From: Lobulomyces angularis
Lineage: Eukaryota > Chytridiomycota > Chytridiomycetes > Lobulomycetales > Lobulomycetaceae
NCBI GenBank assembly: GCA_027604685.1
Contig: JADHYX010000028.1
Span: 33,304 to 97,303 of the forward strand
DNA length: 64,000 bases
Direction: 5' to 3'
Positions 55,510 to 64,000 of the stretch are shown here, piece by piece. The notes under the pieces were generated by a model. That model did no database searches and was not told the DNA's origin. It was given only the letters and a program-made list of their open reading frames with translations. Within the stretch, counting starts at the first letter, position 1. Each line of letters begins with the position of its first letter. The translations under genes and the position numbers were made by a program.

Positions 55510-58500
55510 ATGTGTTACCTAAAGAATAAAAAAAAGTGTTATATGGATAATTATCCAAATAAAATCTTGGAGAGTAAAGTTTCCACATCTGGTAAAATTA
55601 AATTCCTCATTAGTTGGGATGATGGTTCAGAAACATGGGTAATTACCTTTTTGTATAAAGTTTAATAAAAAAAAGGTTTCTAAAGTAGCGTTAACAAACT
55701 ATCAAGATCTTATTAATGAGTTTTTGCAAGTTAATGCTACAACTCTTGAGGAACGTAGATCGTATAATACTGTAAAAGAAATTGAAACATTAAGTGAGAC
55801 GGCTAGTCTACGAAATTATTCCAGTATTGATGACGCTAACAAGCATGTCAATATTTTCAAGGAAAGTAAAAATGGGTTAGTTGATGACAGAAGTAAAAGA
55901 AAATCAGAATCTAAACAAGAGAACGAATCAAAAGTTAACGATTTCAGTAGGAGCAGAAATGAAAAGGTAAAAAGAAGACTTGAAGATTCAGACTCTGAAG
56001 ATATATCCCAATATGATGATGATGATGAATTTGAACTGACGCAAGCAAAAAAAAAAAAAAAATCCAGAATTTTGGTAAAAAATTTAAAATCTGTACCTTT
56101 TAAATCACTTCACTGGAATAAGTGTAACATTTGCGGAGGTAATTTGAATATTTTCAACTATTCTGTGAACCACTTTCTTAGGGTCACATAAATACAACAA
56201 GATTGATGAATTGGAGGGAGATTCAGGTTCCCTATTAGCTTGCTTAAAATGTACCGCTAGTGTTCACGAAAATTGTCAGACAAAGGCTTTTAAAAAAAAA
56301 AGTGGTCAAAATACTTCTTTTGTTTGCAGGCACTGTAGCATGGCTGAACCTTGTTGCCATTACTGTAGAATGATTCAACCTCCTAGAAGTTGTGAAATTG
56401 TAGAAGAACATGTTAGCAAAGCTGAAGTATTTGATGAACGTAAAGTATTGTTTCGATGTTATAGGTACTTGAAATAATCTAAAAGTGATTTGGGTGTTTT
56501 AATAAATTTTAAGGTGTGGAACTCTAGCCCACATGAAGTGTTTGGTTTATCAATATTTTAAGAAAGTTCAAAATGGAGATGATTTTGACGGAGATCTGCA
56601 GAAAGGTTCACCAGATGTATAAAAATTGAAATTATTTTACTTTCTCAAAATTTTAGTATTTCTGTAAATTTTTTGAATGTGTAAATTGTACAGTCTTTAA
56701 CGAATCAGTTGAGGTTATTTTAACTTGGAAGGATATGAATTTGATGCGAAATAATACAATTTCCCCTGTAGAGAACGAGGTTTTTCCCACTGACGTAGAA
56801 AGAGAATACTTTGTTAAGTTTAAAAACCTTTCACATCTTCATAATAAATGGGTACCAGAGTTTTGGTTACAGAATATAAAAAATGGGCACTCGATAATTG
56901 TCCGCTTTAAAAAAATGGTATTACAGGAACTAGAAGAGGCGAAGTTATTTCATTTTACAGGAAAAAAACATTCTGTTTGGCCAAAATCAGAGGCGGATGC
57001 TGTGGATCAGGATTGGATTACTGTAGAAAAAATACTAGACGTTGACTATATTGAAGGTGCATATATCTCAACCAACACGAAAAAACTCCAGTCGGAAAAG
57101 GATAATTCGAGAGACTTTCTTGAAGAACCAGACGATGATGAATTAGAGATACCGCCAGTTGTAGATATAGATAGAGTCTTGGTAAAATGGATTGGATTAC
57201 CATACGAATCCTCAACTTGGGAAGATTTTCCAGTTGAAGAAGATGATGTTTTGTATGATGAAAAAGAGATAAAAATACGATCCTTTTTTAGAAATTCTTT
57301 GAATTTGAAATACAATACTTATGTTAAAAGTACTGTTTTGGCACATAAAGTACCAAATGGAAAAAAAATAAAAAATTTTACTGAATTTAAAAAGCAGCCT
57401 TACACCTTATCAGGGGGTACACTAAAAGATTATCAATTAGCTGGTTTTAAGTATTAACAATTCATATAATGTCCCCTAATATTAATGTTAAAAGCTGGTT
57501 ATTGTATCAATGGCACAAAGATATACCGTCAATTTTAGCTGATGATATGGGATTAGGTGAGTTTTACTTTTTTTAATGCTGTGTCTAATTGAATTGATGC
57601 TTTGTTAGGAAAAACCATACAGATAATTTGCTTAATCTCTTTTTTATGTTTACATTATAAAAAATGGCCGTATTTAATAGTTGCTCCAACTACTACTATT
57701 GGAAATTGGATGAGAGAATTTTCAATCTGGGCACCAAATTTGATATGTGTTGCATTTGCAGGAAGTAATAAGGCAAAAAAATTGATAAAAGATGAAGTTT
57801 TTGACAATAAATTCAACTTGAAATGCCATGTAGTAATTTGCAATTACGATAACATTAACGATGATACTAGTTTCTTTAAAAAAAAAACTTGGGAAATTCT
57901 ATGCTGCGATGAAGGACATCGATTGAAAAATGATCAAGCTAAAACTTTTCAAAATTTAATTAATATACCCAGTAAGCATAAAATACTGTTGACTGGTAAG
58001 TTTTTAAATTTTTAACTTGAAATATTGAAATTTTATTTTTAAAAGGAACACCTTTACAAAATAACATTAAGGAATTATTTAATTTGATGAATTTTTTGGA
58101 TCCACATGAATTTGAGGACGCCAATGAATGGATAAAACATTTCGGAAATGATTTAAATAGTGAGAAATTAATACAGTTGCATGAGGTATATTGAAATAAA
58201 AGTTTTTCATTGCTAAGTAACAATTTATTTAGCAATTAAAAAAATTCATCCTGCGTAGGACTAAAAAACAGGTTTTAACTGATTTACCAATGAAGGTTTT
58301 TTTTTTTTTTTGCAGTAAATTTTGCTAACACCTATATAGGTTGAGATATTGGTTCCTGTTGGTCTGACCACTCTTCAAAAAAAGCTTTACAAAGCCCTAC
58401 TACGAAAAAATTTTAGTGTTTTGAAACATATCGGAGCAAAATTAAACCAGCAAGACACAGAAAAATTGAAGGCAACTCCCCTGCATAATATATTAATGGA

Positions 58501-61175
58501 ACTACGAAAACTTTGCGGACATCCATACTTGTTAGAACAAATTGATCCAGATAATAAACTATCCGATGAAGAATACAAGCATTTACTCATTGAGGCATCA
58601 GGAAAGCTTCAACTTTTGAGCAAAATGTTGCCAAAGTTAAAGGAACAAGGCCATAGAGTTTTAATTTTTACTCAGTTTAAAATTGTTTTAAATATTTTGG
58701 AAGAATTTTTGGAAATGTCGAAGTTTGAATATTGTCGTTTAGTATGATACCAAATGTCAATATTTTTGAATTTAATATTTTTGTAAGGATGGTGACACAC
58801 CTTCTTTAGCTAGAACTGATCTGATTGAAACCTTTAATAGCCCACTTTCATCTAAATTCGTTTTTTTACTTACTACTCGAACTGGCGGTGTTGGAGTCAA
58901 TTTAGTATCAGCTGATACAATAATAATTTATGATGGTTTGCTAATTACATTCTGCATTGAAAATTTACTAAAGGCTAATTGTTTTGATTAAGCTGATTGG
59001 AATCCACATCAGGATTTACAAGCTGTTGCTAGGGCACATCGAATAGGTCAAAAAAATAATGTTTTTGTTTATAAACTATTCTGTAAGGGATGCGTTGAAG
59101 GTAATTTTGTGGTATGTCAACTAATAAGATTTTAATTCTTTTTAGAGCGCATTATCGATATTGGAAGAAAAAAGCTAGTATTGGATCACCTTATAGTTGA
59201 AAGTATGGATTCTCAATATATTGATACAGAAGAAATTTCTTCCATTATTAAATTTGGTGCTGCTGCTATTTTTAACGACCAGAATAGTGCAGAAAGCAAC
59301 AATGATATTTTAAAATATGATGATGACTCAGTAGATAAATTACTTGATAGGGAAACACTTTTAAAAAATGAAATGGAATTAGAAAAAGCTCAGTTAGAGG
59401 AAGAAGAAGCGAAGTTTAATAACGCTGATGCAAAATCCGTTAGAGGATTTTCGTTTTCGAAGGTTTGGACATTGGATAGTGAGAATACTGACGAAGTTGT
59501 AAACAAAAGTGAGGCTGATAAGCAGCCATCGGAAGATTTGAAACAAGATGACGAATTTTGGGAAACGTTTCTTGGGAAAGAAGCTAACTCTCCAGAAAAA
59601 CTTCTTGAAGAAGTTAAATATCTCAGTAAAAGGAAAAGGAGAAATATTAACTATTCAGAGGCGCTACCAAAAAACCAAACAAATTTAAAAACTGCCAGTG
59701 ACGATATAGCAGAAGACGATGAAGATGAATTTTTACAGGAAGAGAAAGAAAATAGCTCGGAAAGTGAAGACATAGAGGAATTTGATTCAGAAGATATACC
59801 CAACACAACTGCGCAAACAAAAATCAGTAAATATGTTGCTGATTTCCTAATTGATGAATTAAGTTCATCATCATTTGAATTGGGTGGAAAACCACTAGAG
59901 TTAATAACCAATAATTATGCTAACATTCTGCATAAAGTGGTACAGCTTTCTGAGTCCAGTAAATTTGTAAGTCAAAGTTTTAAATGCTGGCTATGCCAAG
60001 GATCATACCACTGTTTTAATGAATGTGTACTTAAAAATAACCTTGAATATCTCCAGCAGCAATTGATATTTTACGAAAATAATTTGGGTGCTCCTAACAG
60101 TCAAAACAGGATTTTGATTATAAAAACGCTGGTTTCTATCTTACGCAAGAATAGACAATCGGGGGGAGATAATGTGAAAAGAATCGAAAAAGAAGGTGTT
60201 TCTTCAAAAAAGACGATAGCTTCACAACCGCAATCGGCACAACCATTGATTTACAAACAATATGAAAAACATTCCGACCAATACGAGGAGTTTAAGTTAT
60301 TTAGAGAAGAAGTTGCCCTTTTATTTTCAAGTAGTCAAATAAAAATTTTAAATGACGGATTAGTAGCTGAGAAACAAAAAGTAAATGTGACAGTAATTAA
60401 GCAACATATTTTAAATCTTCTGAACCCTTCACAATTAAGCCAATTAGGGAATAATATTGAAAGTATAGTGGATATTAAAGGTCTGCGGTCGGTTGTAAGA
60501 TTTTTAATTAATCCGCTCGTTTTACAAAAGTTGGATTATACCAGAGGAGTTCTTAAAGAATATGCCAATAAAGAGCGTTCTTCACAACAGAAAACATCAC
60601 CATTTACCCGTAATTTCGGCATACAAAATCGCAATAATTTTTCCATAATGGAACCTGCACGGATGAGCAATGCTTCCAATACATTCAACTACCCAAACAA
60701 CGCCTCTTCGAAAGGTGAGTCGGTTTACAATACGTATAAGCCAGCCAGTGCCTCTACAGGGTCACTTAACTTCAATGCAGGACTAAGCCCACATTTTTCA
60801 CATCTTCTTCACAACAACCCTAACATGCAGTTCCTGTCAGGTCCTGCATATCAAACTTCACAATTAGCTACTAATTATAATTTTAATACTTCAAGTGGCA
60901 GTCAATATAACACTCAATTGCAAAACTTTTCCGTTAAACTTGGATTGCAGCAACAACAACAACAACCCAACAATGAACTTCTACAGACCAGTTCCCCTAT
61001 TTTGCAAACACAGGTTCATCTTTCTCAATCTCAGTTGGCCTATGAAAGAATGAATAGGGATATCTCTATTTCACGTCCTGTAGCACCGTCACAAGATCTA
61101 CTGAACCATTCACAACTACCCAATGAAACAATGAAAAAAAATTTACAAAATATTTTGCCATCCCACAACTTGTAG
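55510..61175 (+). CDS. CHD (Mi-2/Mit1-like) chromatin remodeller with N-terminal chromodomain, PHD and C-terminal zinc knuckle
   Basis: Thirteen exons, 55510-55638, 55676-56138, 56182-56464, 56514-56616, 56657-57450, 57495-57556, 57609-57995, 58046-58185, 58233-58295, 58340-58741, 58788-58935, 58993-59100 and 59146-61175, encode 1,703 residues. Domains in order: an extra chromodomain (residues about 15-60, SWDDGSETW), a PHD-type zinc region ([24 protein letters not shown]), two chromo-like units ([35 protein letters not shown]) and an SNF2 motor ([29 protein letters not shown], then [10 protein letters not shown] and ARAHRIGQ). The tail is acidic, then has a CCHC knuckle (C1308, C1311, H1316, C1321) with a helical partner, and ends Gln/Asn/Ser-rich. 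The layout fits Mi-2/CHD3/4 and fission yeast Mit1, the ATPase of a repressive NuRD/SHREC-type complex. The DEGH box replaces the usual DEAH. Confidence 0.92.
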
Positions 61176-61626
61176 TCGCAGTTAGAAAGGCTAGCCAACA
61201 CCGTTCAACTACATACCTCACCGTACCTGTTAAACATCAAATAGTATGAAATTATATATAATGGTACTTTTTAAATATTTCCTCATGGTTAATGAAAGGA
61301 AATTAATCTATGGGAAATAATTTTTTAAAAATTCTGTAATTTGTTAATGACAACAAAAAGTTTTTAGAATTCAACAATTATTTCGAATGGTGCCAAAATT
61401 AAGATATAGTAAAGAGAGCGTAACAAATTAATAAAGGTTTTAATAAATTAGTTCAAGTTTACCATAATTTGTTTGACAAAAACTTAAACTTTCATTTTTC
61501 TCTTATAAATAATTTTTCTGGCGATTTGCTAAATATCAAAATATATTTTATTAGGCGCTTTTCCTAGTAAATACATCCAACTTTTTTAATTTGTGTCATT
61601 CTATTTTCCAGCAGAAATATTTTAAA
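61176..61626. other. intergenic, no gene seen
   Basis: 450 bases between two plus-strand genes. A/T-rich, with no supported element. Confidence 0.5.
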
Positions 61627-63034
61627 ATGCAAAACACCATTAAAGATATACAAATTAAGGCGAAAGATGTAGAAAGACTTTCTCAATCTGAATTGAAGCA
61701 ACTAGTAAATAAAGCGGCTGATCTAAGTCGTAAAATAGAAGTACTAAACCTTTTTAGTGAGAATGAATTAATAGAAGAAGTCAGTAGCAAAAACTTAGTG
61801 TTCATTTTTGCAAATTTTTATCAAGCTCTCTTTTATCAGCATTTGAACGAAGATCGTTTATTGAACTTGAGTAAAGCAAAGGTTTTTTTTTTTTTTTTTT
61901 TTACATCAACGTTATTTACTACTTTTGTATATTTTATAATAAATAGGAAAACTTTGTAAAATTTTTATCAATTTGTAGTGATTATGAACTATTGGATAGC
62001 AAAGAGCAAAGCACCTTTAAAACAATTTTTGACAGTGGGGTGGACTTTACCTTCAAAAATTTTTCCAGTACCAAGTTTTCAGACACTGCTAAGTTTAGAA
62101 TGGAAAAAATTGAAAAGTATGTTTATAAAAATTATAATTTTTAAAAAAAATTAGTTATAAAAAAGAAAAAGAAATTGAATTAATGATCAAAAACCTTAAC
62201 GAAAAGTTAAATCAAAACAAAAAAGAAAGAAATAAAAGTAAAAATTCAAATTGTCATAACAACAAAATTCTAAGTGAAAATGAAGAGGAAGAAGAAGAAG
62301 ATGATGATGAAGACGATGAAATCAAACGGGAATTAATGTTAAAAACTACATCACTGTTTATAAAAAAATCTTTTGAAGGTCTTAAATTGATTGTTGATGA
62401 AGAGGTTCTTTTAAGGGAATCCGAAGAAAAAAAAAAAAATTTAGAAAATTTAAATGTTGAAAGTAGCTCTCTAGCCAATAATCTGCATAGTAAAGTGGAT
62501 TTGAAAAATTTAAGTGGCCCGTTGTTGAATACGAGTGGAAAGGTATAAAAAACATTTTCGTTTTGGTAATAATTTTAACTTTTTGTAGCCGTTGCGTCCG
62601 TTTATTATTTCAAATAAAACAAGAGAGCAACTTCGAAAGCAAGTTTTTCAACCTGGTTACAACTTACCAACAATGACATTAGATGAGTTTTATCAAGCCG
62701 AAATGGAGCGGGGCAATTTTTTGCAAGGAGGAGGGTTGGCAAAAAAGAAATATAAATTGCAGAATTCTTTTAATATTTTTAATTATCAGGGAACAACCAG
62801 AAAAAATTCCAATTCCCGACAACGATGAAGAAGAAATAAACATTGCGACTTATAAAGCTAGAGCTTTTGATGATTTCAAAGGTAATTATATATTTTAATT
62901 CGGCAAATTTTATATATCTAACATTTATAATTGATTTTTCATATCTCCGATAAAACTTTAAAGCAAAATAATTTTATTTTATTTCAGATGATAATCCTAG
63001 AGGATGGGGGAATAAAGGTGGCAACATTGGATAA
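61627..63034 (+). CDS. TAP42: TAP42/alpha4 (IGBP1) phosphatase regulator
   Basis: Six exons, 61627-61881, 61947-62116, 62155-62542, 62589-62734, 62790-62881 and 62988-63034, encode 365 residues. The N-terminal helical domain binds the phosphatase (LSRKIEVLNLF, NFYQALFYQHLN and, later, RMEKIEKYKKEKE, the basic helix family members use). An acidic low-complexity patch (EEEEEEDDDEDDE) follows. The conserved C-terminus reads KPLRPFIISNKTREQLRKQV, then FQPGYNLPTMTLDEFYQAEM, RGNFLQGGG, and a closing DDFKDDNPRGWGNKGGN, the family signature. TAP42/alpha4 is a chaperone of PP2A, PP4 and PP6 catalytic subunits downstream of TOR. I chose the ATG at 61627 rather than in-frame codons upstream because it matches the family start and upstream codons lack an ATG. 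Confidence 0.92.
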
Positions 63035-63786
63035 AGCAGATTTTTTGTAAAAGTTTGCAATATTAAAGCTACAACTTTTCTGCGGTGTTTTTTTTTTTAA
63101 ACAATGAACTTAAAATATCATTTTTAACTTTATATCTGTAATAAATAATTAAATTAATTACTTTAATAAAAATAGAGTTCCTGTAGGTCAATAGTATATT
63201 GTGGAAATTGTAACTTTCCACTAGTCCAGTGTGTTTCTAGCTAAATTTAGTGGATTCCCTCACTATATGATTTGTTTTTGCCTAAAAAAAAATTAATAAA
63301 ATTTCATGTACTTGATAAGTAGTAACTGGCGTTCTACTTAAATACTACAATAATAAGAAGAGTATAAAACAGATCAAGTTATAAGTCTTTTATTAATTGA
63401 ACAAATAAGAAGTTGGAATAAATCGAAGTTTTGAGAAGACTTTAGCATTTTTAGAAGAACTCAAATCTTTTAGAAGTTTACCAAAGTTTTTGGAAGATTA
63501 AAGATTCTTTTGGAATTTGTCTCATATCTTCGTTTTAATTCTATAACTCTATTTGTAATCTAAATTTTAGAATAGTTTTAGTTAGTTTTTCAAGGGAATT
63601 ATTTTTTTTTTAAAATACAATATCATTATTCAATAATTAAGTTGTTATAAAAAATTATCACTTACCTTAGTTCATAGTCCATATTCCTGACATCATAATT
63701 CACTTCCTAGTTTTCACTCCTTAGTTTCTCAAATTCTGTTTTTCAAAGTTTCCTAGTCTTTAACTCTCTGAAAAAAAAAAAAATAA
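63035..63786. other. spacer, possibly including the 5' LTR of the retroelement at the right edge
   Basis: The sequence between the TAP42 stop and the gag-like ATG includes a TATA-like word (GTATAAAA) at about 63362 and repeated GAAG/TTTAGAAG words at 63408-63500, which could belong to a long terminal repeat and leader. The boundaries, primer-binding site and second LTR cannot be seen in this window, so the LTR reading is only a suggestion. Confidence 0.35.
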
Positions 63787-64000
63787 TGTCTGAACAACCC
63801 AACCTCGAACTAATACTTCAACAACATCAACAGCAAATCGAAATCTTAGCCAAGACCATAAAGGAACTGTCTGACGCCAAAGAAGTTGCTATAAAAAATT
63901 CAACTTCAATCAAAGTACCCCTCCCTGAAAGATTCAGTGGGCAAAGAAAAAATTTAAAAAATTTTATTTCATCAACCAAGAACTACATCCGTTTAAAAGA
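63787..64000 (+). mobile_element. gag-like ORF of an LTR retrotransposon, cut by the window end
   Basis: The frame opens at ATG 63787 and stays open to the right edge (71 residues). After a Gln-rich coiled stretch (LILQQHQQQIEILAKTIKEL) comes STSIKVPLPERFSGQRKNLKNF, then STKNYIRL. The pattern 'P-x-x-F-S-G-x-x-x-x-L-x-x-F' followed by a helical segment is typical of the start of Gag in Ty3/gypsy and related LTR elements of fungi. No reverse transcriptase is visible because the window stops here. This ORF, unlike its neighbours, has no introns and clean codon use so far, and may belong to an intact copy. Confidence 0.7.

Overview
The window is nuclear DNA of a eukaryote with a strongly AT-rich, compact and intron-dense genome. 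About 35 protein-coding genes fit into 64 kb, most of them split by GT/AG introns of roughly 40-60 bases, often with less than 300 bases between genes. TAA, TAG and TGA all end genes, so the standard code applies. I infer an early-diverging fungus (Rozellomycota/aphelid/chytrid grade). A KCH-type potassium channel, a Str2-type cystathionine gamma-synthase and a Kex1-type carboxypeptidase are fungal in flavour. They sit beside copines, AKTIP, RNPS1, PTP4A, an OSR1-type kinase, a GT49 glycosyltransferase and ATE1, which are common in animals and protists but rare in yeasts. No taxonomic marker such as rRNA is present.

Layout. 1-9.6 kb: 3' end of a ZW10 gene, an acidic orphan, a Kex1-like carboxypeptidase, a small chromodomain/zinc-knuckle protein, a seven-TM orphan and RNPS1. 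10.3-16.2 kb: a small ORF, a DUF4097-like membrane protein, AKTIP, Sec61 gamma, a PRL phosphatase and an RRM protein. 16.3-22.7 kb: two tandem copine genes. 24.1-31.4 kb: a GNAT acetyltransferase, a PP4-like phosphatase, a PM20D2-like peptidase, an Mpv17-like protein and alpha-SNAP. 32.2-44.2 kb: an acid-lipase-like enzyme, Str2, a GT49 enzyme, a WD40 protein, a histidine phosphatase, an acidic orphan and a mercaptopyruvate sulfurtransferase. 44.2-45.2 kb: a decayed Tc1/mariner transposase. 45.2-63.0 kb: an OSR1-like kinase, ATE1, two thioredoxin-fold proteins, a possible RAD51AP1-like protein, KCH, OS-9, a 1,703-residue CHD remodeller and TAP42. From 63.8 kb a gag-like ORF of a retroelement runs off the right edge.

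Most genes are unrelated housekeeping neighbours. Recurring themes are secretory traffic and ER quality control (ZW10, Sec61 gamma, alpha-SNAP, OS-9, Kex1), the PP2A-like phosphatase axis (a PP4-type catalytic subunit and its chaperone TAP42), sulfur and thiol metabolism (Str2, sulfurtransferase, glutaredoxin) and chromatin (CHD and its small relative).

The most unusual points are: (1) a 261-residue protein at 5.7-6.7 kb that looks like the two ends of the CHD remodeller at 55-61 kb with the motor removed, sharing even an intron position; (2) repeated use of microexons (4, 12, 14, 14, 15 and 17 bases, plus an ATG-only exon) whose inclusion is required to keep frame; (3) tandem copines with decayed C2A calcium loops, one with a one-base frameshift and the other with a degraded MIDAS; (4) a PRL phosphatase without a prenylation box.
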